Shown: in pieces, positions 10,156 to 21,239 of the stretch
How the letters are laid out: every line of letters begins with the position of its first letter
How positions within the stretch are numbered: position 1 is the first letter of the stretch
DNA from: Neurospora intermedia
Taxonomy: Eukaryota > Ascomycota > Sordariomycetes > Sordariales > Sordariaceae
Assembly (NCBI GenBank): GCA_037102815.1
Contig: BTPP01000003.1
Span: forward strand, 2,852,001-2,916,000
Length of the DNA stretch: 64,000 bases
Direction of reading: 5' to 3'
The notes under the pieces: model-generated
Databases searched by the model: none
What the model was told of the DNA's origin: nothing
Seen by the model: the letters and a program-made list of their open reading frames with translations, nothing else
Translations under genes and position numbers: made by a program

Positions 10156-13100
10156 TCACGTAATCGTATACCTACCGCTAGCAGGAGCACGGCTCTCAGC
10201 ATCCGCCGCCGCCATCGTGCCCTCTCTAAGCAGACGAGTAAGCTCCGACAGCGCGTTGCCAACGACAACTTCGGTATCACCCTCAATGAGAATGTACAGC
10301 TTTGGCTCTTGACCCGGTCCTGGCTCCTTTCCAGGAGGGTAGTAATTGCCTTTTGTGGTGATCGACGTTCCCGTGGCTTCGAGGATCTTGGCAACGTTGG
10401 TGCGGTTGGTGACAGCCCAACGAGCCTTCTGGGGGAAGTCGTTGATTTCGAGGGTTGCGTGGAACGCGCCCGCGTCGGGACCCTTGTTGTCAATGGGCTG
10501 ACCAGGCCGGAGCTGACCGGCCCGGGCGAGACGTGCGTTGATCTCGCTGATGGCGGACGCCGCCTTGTCGAGAGCCCCTCCGCTCTTGCCGCTGCTTGCG
10601 TGATGCCCGGCCTTGACGGCACCCGCGGGGATGGCGTGCTTGTCCTCGGTCTCCGCCTTGGAGGCATCGCGCGACACAATGGCAGACACAGCGGACTGGA
10701 TGGCAACCTTGGTCTTGTCCTTCTTCTCGCCATCTTCTGCAGGAGCGTCTTCTTTGACATCGTCCTCTTCGCCTTCCGCCTTGTGGGTCTTGCGTTCACG
10801 CATGCGAGCGGCCTCACGGTCTTTATCGAGCTTCTCAAGACCTTTGCCGCCAAACCCACTGGCATCCTTGGCTTTGCCAGCCTTAACCTTCTCCTTCCAT
10901 GCTTTGCGCATTTCATTCAGCCGGTCTGGAACGGGCTGGCCACTCTGCTCCAACGCTTTGGCAATGCCAGATGCGCAATTCTCCTGCTCTTCGGTTATAA
11001 AGGTGACTGCCGTACCCGTGTTACCGGCGCGCCCAGTACGCCCAGCGCGGTGGACGTAGTCTTCCAAGTGATTAGGGGCATCGTAGTTGATGACGAGCTT
11101 TAACTGCTTGACATCCAGGCCACGGGCCGCAATCGAGGTTGCAATGAGGATGGGGCACACACCCTTTTTGAAATCAGAGATGGTCGAGTTTCGGTCCTCT
11201 TGGTCTTTACCTCCATGGATAGACATGCAACCGTAGCCGCGCCGTAAGAGTTCGCGTAGTAGATCGTCAGCCTTTTCTTGCCTCTCCACAAAGATCAGGG
11301 AACGGACATCGTCGTCGTCCGCATAAAGCTCTCCGAGGAGTTCTAGCAGACGGTTGAACTTCTTACCCTCGTCCATGACCTCAACGATCTGTGTGATCTC
11401 GGGTGCTACGACACTGCGCCCACCCACAGTGATCTCGACAGGGTCCCGCAGGACCTTCTTGGTTAACGCGTCGATAATCCTGGGCATGGTTGCAGAAAAG
11501 AGGATAGTCTGGCGATCTGGGCGGACGTTGTTGAAGATTTTCATGACCTGGGGTTCAAAGCCCATGTCGAACATTCGATCAGCCTCGTCAAGGACTAGAT
11601 AAGTAGCACGCTTGAGGTTCGTTACACGTCCTCCATTGGCCGCAAGAAGATCGATTAGACGACCTGGTGTGGCTACAATGATCTCAGCACCGCGCTTCAA
11701 CTCGGCGATCTGGTCCTTGATGGCGTTTCCACCATAAGCAGCGACAACGCGAAGCTTGAGAGCCTTTGCAAACGGTTGCAAGTCCGAGTAAATTTGCGTA
11801 CAGAGTTCTCTGGTCGGGGTCATGATAAGCGCAATGGCACCATCGTCACCGGTAACGGGGTCTTGATCTTTGACATGGCGGAGCATCGGCAGGGCAAAAG
11901 CCATTGTCTTACCAGATCCCGTCTTTGCAACGCCAATCACGTCACGCCCTGACATGATGACAGGCAGAGCTTGCATCTGAATCGGCGTAGGCTTTTCAAA
12001 CCCAAGGCTCTCAATGGTATCGAGAATAGGACGGGTGAGGCCGCACTGAGACCACTTCTGAACGGGCTTGGGGATGTTCTTCCCGGACACTTTGATGCCA
12101 TCAAGCTCCAATCGCAACTCAGCCAGTTCTTCTTCGCTCATGTGACTTAACTCATACGGCTCAACCCAGAAGTTCTTCCGGATAGGATTCAAGTCGAGCT
12201 TGCTGTAGTCGATCGTGGGGATATCCTTCTTCTTCTTCTTGGAAGCCATGGCGAGAATGGAACTAGGGTCGGTCCCATCTGCCTCATAGCCGTAGTCATC
12301 ATCACTGAAGTAGGCCTCAGGCGGAATATTGCCATTCTTCTTCTCGGTCAGCGTATCGGCTTTAGTGTGCGACTCCTCGCCAGAGGCTGTCTGCTCAAGT
12401 CCAGCCATGAAGGCATCGAGTGGGTCGACTTCGTCGTCTACATCCATCGCTGTCGGATTCTGCGCCACAGGCTCGGTTGCAACCTCCACATTGGGAGGGG
12501 CACTGTCAATCTCCATAGCCATGCTCTCTTTCTGAATTTGCTCCTCACGCCGCTCGCGCAGCAACCGTTGGGCTTCAGCGCGGTCCTCCTCGGTGCCGGC
12601 AAGGAGAACGTCGAAATCCTTCTCCGCGTCTTCCGCCACGTCATCGTCCGCGTATGGGGTATCGTCAGCATTCTCGAGGGCCAGGTCAGGGAGTTTGACA
12701 AGCTTGCGCTTGATGATTTCTTCATCTCCCATGTCAATCTTCCGTTTAGTTGTCGTCTTGAGGGCATCGGCGGATTTGTTGAACCCGAATGTACTGATAG
12801 GCCTCCCAGTTTGCAGTAAGCCTGCTTTGCCCGATGCGGCACCCTTCCCCTGGCCAGCTATACTCGCCGCCGCCGCCGCCGCCGCCACCGGGGCACCTAC
12901 TTTCACATCACCTAGCTTCACGTCGCCTAACCTTACCGGGGAACTGGCACGTGCTGGTTTAGCATTCCGCGCAATGGCTTTGGGATCAAACTTGCCGACA
13001 TAGGGGGCAGGGCTTGCCGGGGACTCGGCGGCTGCCGGGCTCGCAGGCGCAGGACTGTTGGTACCACTGCCGACTACGGCGCCGCTGGCTCTCTGATCCA

Positions 13101-13903
13101 TCTCCATGAAGAGTTTCCTAGTGAGCCCAGCGGTAATGTCTGCTTCCTTTGCCTCCTTAAGAGCGTGCTTTTGCTTCATCGCTTGCAGTTTTCGTAGTCG
13201 TTCAGCCTTTTTCTCCGCCTCTGTTTGCGGTTGGGTTGGTGTAGACTTAGCTGGCTACAGAATGCAGTTGCGTCAGTGAACGGTCCGGAAAAGGGGGTGC
13301 TTGTTTGTAGGGCCCTCCAAAACGTACCTCGTTTTCTTTGACTGTTGTGCTGCCTGGCTTCGGCTGGTCGCGTGCTCGAGCGTCATCACGACGATGTGAG
13401 GATGATTCAGCAGTGCCTTCACGACGCACTCGGGCCCGATCACGCGAATCGTCTCGCCGAGGGCGGTACTCTCGGTCCGGATCCCGACTTCGGTCCCTGC
13501 GCCGGTCTGGGGAACGAAGCCTGTCTAGGCCTCTATCGCGTGACCGACGGCGGTCACCATCACGGCGTGAGCCGCGATAGTAGTCGTCATCTCGGCGGTC
13601 TATAGATCGATCCCTACGGCGATAAGAGTCGCGGTCCCTTCCATCTCGTCCACGGTCGCGATCCCGGTCGCGATATCGGCGCTGCATAGATATCACACGT
13701 GTCAGCCATTGGAGTTCTTGGGCGCAGCACGACACCGGGAGTCGGGGAGACGGTCGACTTACGTCTATGGGGCTGCGAGAACGGCGGCGGTGGTCGACAG
13801 GGCCATCGCGACGGTCGCGGTCACGGCGGTCGTCGTCTTTTCGTTTTCTCGCAGAGAGACTTCCTGCAGGAGATGGTGAGCGCGAGTCCCTGAGCCGAGC
13901 CAT
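10156..13903 (-). CDS. prp5: Pre-mRNA-processing ATP-dependent RNA helicase PRP5
   Basis: DEAD-box ATPase that acts on U2 snRNP during prespliceosome assembly. Three exons, 13903-13763, 13681-13328 and 13254-10156, join in phase 0 to give 1197 aa. Residues 1-165 are an Arg/Asp/Ser-rich region resembling the RS/RD domains of splicing proteins. A Lys-rich helix with [19 protein letters not shown] follows, then an acidic linker. The helicase core has a Q motif ([13 protein letters not shown]), motif I AKTGSGKT (about 607), Ia PTRELC, DEAD (about 720), SAT (about 751) and HRAGRTGR (about 899). The C-terminal extension beyond residue 950 ends in a KH-like segment ([18 protein letters not shown]) typical of Prp5/DDX46. 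An Ala run lies near residue 290. Length and layout fit the Neurospora/Sordariales PRP5 as I remember it. The 3' end faces the MGSC gene tail to tail. Confidence 0.95.
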
Positions 13904-15697
13904 ACTGCTGGTAGTAACGTTGGCTCAGCAATGTCACTGATGGTGAGAGGTACTTCGAGTCGCGTGGTATGCACAGTTAGCGTATCGAGGGTCTTTGCGC
14001 ACTCGGCTGCCCTCTGTCGTGTTCGATCCGGCCGACGGGATGGTATGAGCGTCAGTTCCAAGGTCGGAAAGGCGTTGTGCGGCGGTGCGGCCAGAAACTG
14101 AAAAGACGCGAGACGGGCTGTGGAGAAGGAAGCGAAGAGGCAACTAAGCGTTGGGTTCCGTCAAGGCGGAAGTCGAAAGTTTGTAGTTTGCAAGCCCGAG
14201 CCGGGAATGGGCTGCTGAGTGCAGTGGCCACCCCGGGGAAGGCCTTCTGCGGCTGCCTGGGCTTCCACTTCGCTTGTGGTTCCACCTGCCAATGGAAGCG
14301 CCAAGCGGGTGCTGCAACTCCCGTCCATACCCAGACTCCAAAGGGACCGTGCGCTTGCTCCAATATGGTTTTCAATTGCAAATGCCCGCCCGTGTATTGG
14401 AAATACACAGTAAGAGCCACATGCCGTGCGCAACTGCAAATCACCCGGGTACCAAGTAAAGGTACCTTGTCAACATGTAGAGTTTCGCGCAGATACGAAG
14501 CCTACTTGCTGCCGAGTACATCCCGCTTACTCTTCGACCTCCGTCTGTGTGGTTCGTATAACCTATTACATAGTAGACTGAGCTTAAGCGGAGGCGTCTC
14601 TTCTTAAGGATGAAGCTCGCGCTGAGATAGGGGCCTCCACTGGTGCCATGGCCCGAGGTCAAACCTGTGGAGCTTGATCTGGGTATGTGACGTATATTAC
14701 CTGTAACTTTGCTGTCTTGTCGCATCTGATGTTTCCGTTGACGAGGGCACGACCTTCAAGTAGTACCCCAAGACAGAGAGAAAGTACATATTTTGCGTGA
14801 ATGACGGTCAAAATACAGCTCTCATCGACCAAAAACAGTCCGCACCTTTTCATCTACTCGTGCTCCGCCCCCACTTATTTTGGACTCGCCAAACTCGCAC
14901 CCACCTAAGTGGGTGCTCACCGGCGGTACGGCCAACCCAGCAAAACGGCCAGGTTAGGGTTAGAGGTACAATTTCGAGCTTGGTTCATAGGCCAAAACAT
15001 AATCTTTCCAACGTAGCAAAAATCCTAAGTAGAAAAAGGCTCCCTATATGCAGTAAACCTCCCTCATTATACTCATACCATTTTTCTTATCTCAAGTGGT
15101 TTTTGCATTGAGTTATAAGCTTTTATCATCTTAGTGCTTGTCTATAGTGGCCGTTTTGCTGGGTTGGCCGTACCGCCGGTGAGCACCCACTTAGGTGGGT
15201 GCGAGTTTGGCGAGTCCAAAATAAGTGGGGGCGGAGCACGAGTACCATACCTCTTGAGACGGGGTTTTTCATTTGAGGAATCCCACGAGATCGGACCACG
15301 CTTGGAGTAAGGAACTGAAGCAGCATCCGGTACCAGTCCCCTTGCGTACCGCTACGTTACTTAGGTAAGGTAGGTGTAGTGTACACTAGAAACACTACAC
15401 CTGCAAGTCGAGACATCCACAAGTGCCTGGGCACGAGCCCTCCCCCTCCGTACCTCTAGGTCTGCCGTGCGGGCTCCATCCTGCGTAAAACCTACTGATC
15501 TTCCCCGACCCACTCCAGCTTCCCGCTTGGACAGGGCTCTCGGCTGTCACTATTGCTTCACTCTTCCCTTCCAACTTGTGCAATTGGCCCCGCAACAAGA
15601 CACATTCCTCACTGCTTGACCTGCGCCGCGACAGCTTCTCCCCTCTTCCCTCCCACCATTTCCCACTCCGACCTGACTATCGCCGCCACAGCCCAAG
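13904..15697. other. Divergent intergenic region containing a MITE
   Basis: About 1.8 kb between PRP5 (-) and the mitochondrial HMG-box gene (+). It holds both promoters, a MITE at 14857-15242, TAGGT/ACCTA motifs near 14450-14463 and 15360-15372, and no supported coding region. Confidence 0.7.
14857..15242. mobile_element. MITE with perfect 95-bp terminal inverted repeats (Tc1/mariner-like TA target)
   Basis: A 386-bp non-coding element. Bases 14857-14951 and 15148-15242 are exact inverted copies with no mismatch over 95 bp, starting CTCGTGCTCC and ending in its complement. Both ends are flanked by TA, consistent with the 2-bp target duplication of Tc1/mariner transposases. The 196-bp interior is AT-rich, has no coding potential and begins with GGTTAGGGTTAG. 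Each arm carries its own smaller palindrome (CACCCAC-CTAA-GTGGGTG, 14898-14915, mirrored at 15184-15201). It would depend on a transposase encoded elsewhere. Perfect arms suggest recent insertion or hairpin-mediated homogenisation. The superfamily is inferred only from the TA flanks. Confidence 0.85.
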
Positions 15698-16933
15698 ATG
15701 TTCTCGCAGATTGCGCTCACGACGGCGCGTCAGCTGCGCGCTGGCACCACGCTAGTCGTTCGTACTGCCGTGGCTGCGTCCACCAGCTCGACCACCCGCT
15801 CCGCTGCTCCCAGCTTCCTTCGCCGCAGCGGCGTTGTCTTTCAGCAGCGCGGTTACGCCCAAACTCGCTCCAAGAAAACCGCCGCCGAATCGGACGATAC
15901 TGCTGCTACGGTCACCAAGACCAACAAGACTCGTCCTGCCGCCGCAAAGTCCAAGAAGTCGGCCGCTGAGGGCGCTACAGGAGCCGGCGCAAGGGCAAAG
16001 ACGCCCAGAGCCAAGAAGGAGGCTGCGCCCAAGAAGCCCAAGAAGCCCAAGGCGCCCAAGAAGAAGGCACCGCTGACGGACGAGCAGAAGAAAAAGCTCA
16101 GGATCAGACTGTTGAAGCAGCGGGCGCTGTTCAAAGAAGATCCCAAATCCCACCGAGTTCCTGCTTGGTCCGCGTACATAAGTGAGCACATGAAGGACGT
16201 CTTGAAAGAAGGCGATGATATCGCGACGCGGAAAGGTTACTTTAAAACGTTGGCTGCACAGTGGAAGGAGCTGTCGGACGCTGAGAAAGCCGTAAGTTTG
16301 CCCTATGAAGCTCCATTGCGTGATGTTCACTCTGCCACCCTTCAGCTACTTCTCAAATTTGTACCATACTCTGTCCTGTTCCTTTGCTGACTGCGGTCTT
16401 TCTATACATAGCGCTACCAAGCTAAGGCCGACAAGGCTCACCAGGATGGCGTGGCTACTCGGGCAGCGTGGGTGCTCACCAAGACACCCATGGAGATCGA
16501 GGACGCCAATTATGCCCGTCATGCGCTGAAGCGCCTCGGTGTCACTTCGGTCGTCCATCCTATCCCCGATGACCGGCGCCCAAAGCGCCTAAGGAGTGCC
16601 TTTTTGTTCTATTGCATGTCACGCCAAAAGGACGACATGTATGCTGGTAAGCCCCTACCGGAAATAGCGAAGGCTTTGGCCGAGGAGTGGAAGTCCATGG
16701 ACGATGCGGCAAAACAGGTAGGTCTTTTCAATCCTTCCTCATTATCCATTTCCCTCTTGTCCATCGCAGTGCGACAGGTTCTTACCCCCTTCGCAACGAC
16801 GTTCTTGCCTGACTTGATCACCGTGTTAACAACTGTATGCTTCACCCAGCCTTACGTCGACAACGCTGCAGTCGATAAGGAGAGATACCTCAGTGAGAGG
16901 GCTGCTGCCGCCGCCGCTCATGCTGCCGCTTGA
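15698..16933 (+). CDS. Mitochondrial HMG-box DNA-packaging protein (Abf2/mtHMG-like)
   Basis: Exons 15698-16291, 16412-16717 and 16850-16933 join in phase 0 to give 327 aa. The N-terminus (MFSQIALTTARQLRAGTT..., then FLRRSGVVFQQRGYAQ) is rich in Arg, Ser and Ala without acids and ends in a likely processing site, as in matrix-targeting presequences. Residues 60-125 form a Lys/Ala/Pro-rich basic tail resembling histone H1. Two HMG-box-like regions follow: one around 140-215 (VPAWSAYISEHM...LAAQWKELSDAEKA) and one around 255-315 (PKRLRSAFLFYCMSRQK...LAEEWKSMDDAAKQPYVD). The second matches the HMG consensus best and is split by the last intron. The role is probably packaging of mitochondrial nucleoids. 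The C-terminus is an Ala run. Confidence 0.85.
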
Positions 16934-17417
16934 GCGTGGTTATCACGCCCCTCGACGCCTCTTTTCCGATTCGGTTCATGTGAATTCATATGGGCTCCGA
17001 GCGACCTCCATGAGCTTCATTCGTCACATTATTAGCCGGGTTCGTTGCCGTGCTCCGTCGCACTCTGTTGTTCGAGTGGCACCGAAATGTATTTGTAAGG
17101 TTGTTGGGGAAGCGAGGCGAATTATCGGATAATCTTTATGGATCAATAAAGGAACGAATGTGGGTGTCCAACTAGGACCCCGAATAAGGACGGGACCAGA
17201 AGTACACTGCATCGCAAAACCTCAAGTTCATGTACATGAAGAGTAGTCATGGGCCAAGTTCAAGTTTGGTTGCTTCTCAATATTACTGATACAGAGGGCT
17301 GTAGGTTGTGAAACGCCCGCAACTCATCAGCTGAGCCCGCAACTCCCAGCCTCGGTCCACTTAAGACCAGGGCCAGTTTCCCTCGCCCATTCAAATCTGC
17401 CACAACAACCTAGAGCC
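16934..17417. other. Convergent intergenic spacer
   Basis: About 480 bp between the ends of the mtHMG gene (+) and the Trp-domain gene (-). Apart from a candidate poly(A) hexamer at 17145-17150 I see nothing in it. Confidence 0.7.
17145..17150 (+). terminator. Candidate poly(A) signal AATAAA
   Basis: A canonical AATAAA hexamer about 212 nt after the stop codon of the mitochondrial HMG-box gene, in the spacer between convergent genes. It is only a sequence match; fungal poly(A) signals are loose. Confidence 0.35.
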
Positions 17418-19232
17418 CTACCTCGCACTTAACGTGCCCACCCCCGTGGCCATTACAGACCGCGACCTAGCTTCCATCCTAATTACCACCTCCCCGTCCC
17501 CATCCACCCATTCCGTCCCTGTATACAGCACCTCCCGCTTGCTAATTATGTACAAGACAAGGTATAGGTGACCAACCACCGCGCCCCAGCAATACAATCT
17601 CAAACGAGTGAACTCTTCGTCCCGCGTGCACCAGACCCCCCAGCCCGCCGCCCCGCTGCCCAGGTAGTCCGCTAGAAAAAGCCAGCACGACTCCTTGAGC
17701 TCGCGGCCCCACGACGTGCAATCCACCAGCCAGTAGCCCCGCTCGTAAGGGCGCAGGGCGCGCGTCCGGAGTGAGGGCTGGAATCGTTTGGGGAGTTTCA
17801 GGTCGATGGCAAGCTTGGCGAGGACGGGGGTCATCAATGAGGGGTCGTTTTCTGCTTCTCCATCTCCTCTCGCCTTTAAAGAAGAAGATGAGAGATCGAA
17901 TACGTAATCGGACGTTGGAGGACAAGGCGAATGGAGCTCGAGAACGGACGAGAGGCGGACGCTTCGTGAGGCGATCTGGTTGGATTTGATAGCGTCTTGT
18001 CGGGGACCGATATCACTGGAAGAGCGGACGAGGGGCTTTCCGGAGCTTGATGCTGGGTTTGCGGAGGATGAGGGAACGGACAAAAACGTCAATGAAGCGG
18101 GCGCGGCTGCTCGTGATGATGGTGCCGGTGCTGGCGCTGGCTCGAGAGATGTGCGACGACACTTGATTGGTGGTGGTTCGGATTCGGTACGGGATGACGA
18201 TAAACATGGTTTGATTAAGACTTGTTTGCGAAGGATGGTGTCGGTGGGTGGAACTTGCTCTTGGGCAGCAGGTTGTGATGATGCTATCGTGAAGTCGCTG
18301 TCTCGGGAGGAGGGAGACGGCCCATGCTGGACGGGTCGGCGGCGCTTGTTGTTGGCGTTTATCACTGGCGAGAGAGGTATAACCTTTCCTCGGGAATCTG
18401 CTGGTGTTTGGCGGCTGGGAGAATATTCTGTGATTGACATGCGCCTAGCGCCTTGACGACACAATAAATCTCTTTCTGATGGCGCAGAAACATGAGGTTT
18501 CTTGGCCGTATTGATCGGTGAACTGAGGGTCTTTTGAGTATCGCCTTCCGCCGCATGTTCCTGGTCATTCCCTTGTAAAGAAGAATCCGGTGGTAAGAGC
18601 GCTATGTGAGGCTCATCAGCAAACACCTGTCGCCGCTGCGAGATGTGACTGATGGTGGGGAATGTCGAGTATCCCTCATGCTGACTCTGGATCCGGGCGG
18701 CTGTTGGTTGCTGTCCTCTCGGGGCCCTCTCTATGACTGGCGACAGAAACTGACTGGAATCGCCAGGATGTAGATAGTCCTCTAACAGCCTTGTCGGCGT
18801 GCAAAACTGAGATAAAATCACATTATTGTCTGGTAGTGAATCTTGAACCACGCTTGCAGGAGGTTGCCATGAAAGCTGTGAGTATTGGCTAGGCTCATCG
18901 TGCCTCATCCGCAAGCTGGGCGATGCTAAATTGTTCGCGGCATCGCGCCACGACAACACTGGGGTTTCAACAAATCCTGCTACTTCAGACGACCGAAGGA
19001 TCTGATTCGGTTGCGTGGAGGGTCCTAGGGAGCCATTTCCAACGGGTTGAGGCCGCACGGCGGCCTGATGAACTACGACATTTGGTGATATTGTCTTGCT
19101 GAACACGGATGTGCGCGTGGTGGGCTCAAAGTCGTGATATGCATTGGCGAGTGCTCTATAGTTGGCATCGTCTTTCGATCTGCTAGGAGCTGTGATATGG
19201 ACGAGGATTTCGGTCGCGGATTTTTTGTTCAT
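17418..19232 (-). CDS. Fungal protein of unknown function with Trp-rich C-terminal domain
   Basis: One uninterrupted frame of 604 codons from the ATG at 19232. Residues 8-40 (ILVHITAPSRSKDDANYRAL, then ANAYHDFEP) form an ordered, probably conserved N-terminal block. Residues 45-490 are Ser/Pro/Gln-rich disorder with basic patches (KRRRP, KCRRTS) that could serve as nuclear localisation signals. Residues about 500-590 make a compact hydrophobic module: LPKRFQP, then PYERGYWLVDC, GWGVWCTRDEEF, LRLYCWGAVVGHLYLVLYI and WVDGDGEVV. I have the impression that this module recurs in filamentous ascomycetes, but I cannot name a domain for it. The stretch CWGAVVGHLYLVLYIIS is hydrophobic enough for a membrane helix, though it may be a buried core strand or helix. 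No function is assigned. Confidence 0.75.
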   Translation of the reverse strand: MNKKSATEILVHITAPSRSKDDANYRALANAYHDFEPTTRTSVFSKTISPNVVVHQAAVRPQPVGNGSLGPSTQPNQILRSSEVAGFVETPVLSWRDAANNLASPSLRMRHDEPSQYSQLSWQPPASVVQDSLPDNNVILSQFCTPTRLLEDYLHPGDSSQFLSPVIERAPRGQQPTAARIQSQHEGYSTFPTISHISQRRQVFADEPHIALLPPDSSLQGNDQEHAAEGDTQKTLSSPINTAKKPHVSAPSERDLLCRQGARRMSITEYSPSRQTPADSRGKVIPLSPVINANNKRRRPVQHGPSPSSRDSDFTIASSQPAAQEQVPPTDTILRKQVLIKPCLSSSRTESEPPPIKCRRTSLEPAPAPAPSSRAAAPASLTFLSVPSSSANPASSSGKPLVRSSSDIGPRQDAIKSNQIASRSVRLSSVLELHSPCPPTSDYVFDLSSSSLKARGDGEAENDPSLMTPVLAKLAIDLKLPKRFQPSLRTRALRPYERGYWLVDCTSWGRELKESCWLFLADYLGSGAAGWGVWCTRDEEFTRLRLYCWGAVVGHLYLVLYIISKREVLYTGTEWVDGDGEVVIRMEARSRSVMATGVGTLSAR

Positions 19233-20043
19233 CACACTGCATCAGGGCACCAGTTTAGGCTGTGGTTGTCGAGTGCCATGGAATGGGCTGGGCTGCGTTG
19301 CAATCGAGATGTAGAAATTGGAAGTGCGCTGGATCATGAGTTTATGGGTAGTTGGTAAGACGCTGAATAGAGGGCTGCTGCCTGACAGGCAGTGAAGTGT
19401 TCCAGATTCTTACGAGGTGGAAGTGAAGAGAAACGCCGTTGTGGGAGGACAAAGGGAGCAAATGCGCATTGTTGTTGACTGGCTGCACGACGGGATCCGG
19501 CAACAGAAATGGAAAACCGCGTGCCCGTCGCATTGGGCGGGTACCTCTATGTGCAGGCGGGATCGATACATATGTAGAAGGTTCCACCTTTTTGGCAAGG
19601 TCTCACGATGTTGGAACTTGGAAGATGGGAGAGTTCATCCACTCAGGTCCACCCACTGCGAGCCGCACCCCGTCGACCTTGATGGACAACAGGGGTCCTT
19701 CATTTTGCCCTTCTGGTCCGCCCAAAAAGGGGGTCACGATGTTTTCAACAGGCGTGTCGCCGTGTCGGTACCTCGCTGGCTGCTAAGAGCTAGGCAAGTG
19801 GCGTGCTTGGAGCCGAGACGCGGAGCCAGAGACACAGTGGCATGTCCCTGATAGGTTGCAATCTATAGCTCAAAATGGCATCCTTGTCCTCCAGCTTCCA
19901 AGATAATCCTACCCATCCCACGTCCCTTGCTCTAGGACTAGACAGTTTTCCAATTGACCCTCCTTCAGTCCATCTTTCCTGCCTTTCTCCCAACGCTCCA
20001 ATCCATTGCTCTTCCCTTGTCGATACCCCGCATACATCCCACG
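19233..20043. promoter_or_regulatory. Divergent promoter region
   Basis: About 0.8 kb between the Trp-domain gene (-) and erg26 (+), presumably the promoters of both. No gene is supported inside, and I see no convincing sterol-response element. Confidence 0.5.
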
Positions 20044-21239
20044 ATGGCCTCAGAAAAGAAGCCGGAGCTTGGCTCCGTCATGGTGATTGGCGGCTGTGGC
20101 TTCCTCGGTCACCACGTTGTCCGCGTGCTCCTCCGCGACTACATCTGCTCCGTTTCCGTTATCGACCTACGCTGCACGCGGAACCGGCGACCCGAGTCGG
20201 ATGGCGTCCAATACTTCGAGGCCGACATCACCGACGCCGCCAAGCTCGAAACCATCTTCAACCAGGTCAAGCCCCAGGTCGTCATCCACACCGCGTCGCC
20301 TGCCGCCCAGTCCAACGATAGCGTCTCCCATGCGCTGTTCAAGAAGGTCAACGTCGACGGCACCGCCGCCATCATCAAGGCGTGTCAGCAGACGGGCGTT
20401 ACCGCCCTCGTTTACACCAGTTCCGCCAGTGTGATGAGTGATAACAAGTCCGACCTCATCAATGCGGACGAACGCTGGCCCGTCATCCGCGGAGCCCAAC
20501 AGAGCGAGTACTATTCAGAAACAAAGGTACCCTCGTACTTCCCCTCTCCCATATATCCCCAAAGTGTAATGCATCCCAAGACTAACCTCCCCCCTCCCTC
20601 CAGGCCGCCGCCGAAGAACTGGTCCTCCAGGCCAACCGTTCCGCCGCCGCCCCTTCCCTGCTCACCTGCTCCATCCGTCCCTCAGGCATCATGGGCGAAG
20701 GCGACACCATGACGCTGTACCACCTAATCAAGCTGTACCAGAACGGCAAGACCTCCGTTCAAGTCGGCGACAACGACAACCTCTTCGACTTCACCTACGT
20801 CGAGAACGTAGCGCATGGTCACTTGTTGGCCGCCGTCGCCCTCCTCCAAACGTCCAAGCTCAAGATCGCCCCACTAGACCATGAGCGCGTCGACGGCGAG
20901 GCCTTCATCATCACCAACGACTCGCCCGTGTACTTTTGGGATTTCTGCCGGGCTGTGTGGAACGCTGCGGGATCTCCCCATGGGACTGAGCACGTGTGGG
21001 TTTTGCCGCGCGATGTTGGTATTGTGCTGGGCTTTTTGTCGGAAGTCTTCTTTGGGATCATTCGCAAGCCGCCGACGTTTAATAGGCAGCGGATCATCTA
21101 TAGCTGCATGACGAGGTACTACGATATTTCCAAGGCTAAGAAGCGGTTGGGATATAAGCCGCTGGTGCCGTTGGATGAGGCGGTGAAGAGGTCGGTTAAG
21201 TGGACGCTGGAGCAGCAGAAGGGGGAGAAGTTGCAATAG
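20044..21239 (+). CDS. erg26: Sterol-4-alpha-carboxylate 3-dehydrogenase (C-4 decarboxylase), Erg26
   Basis: Exons 20044-20526 and 20604-21239 join in phase 0 across a 77-nt intron to give 372 aa. The protein is a short-chain dehydrogenase of the 3-beta-HSD family. It has a Rossmann motif GGCGFLG near residue 17, an NAD-binding acidic turn (VIDLR), ADITD, the VVIHTASP strand, VNVDGT, VYTSSASVM and a catalytic Y-x3-K in YYSETK at the exon junction. RPSGIMGEGD and FDFTYVENVAHGH follow. These match Erg26, which oxidises and decarboxylates the 4-carboxysterol during removal of the C-4 methyl groups in ergosterol synthesis at the ER, with Erg25 and Erg27. A hydrophobic segment (VGIVLGFLSEVFFGII) may touch the membrane. 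The ATG at 20044 (ACGATGGCC) was chosen over an upstream in-frame one because family similarity starts there. Confidence 0.92.

Noticed and set aside
10066-11103. 345-codon plus-strand frame
   Set aside because: It is antisense to the C-terminal part of prp5, which is certain from its helicase motifs; the frame has no domain of its own.
14797-15326. Two frames on opposite strands sharing a 40-residue peptide
   Set aside because: The shared peptide is the translation of the MITE inverted repeat read from each arm; it is not a gene family.
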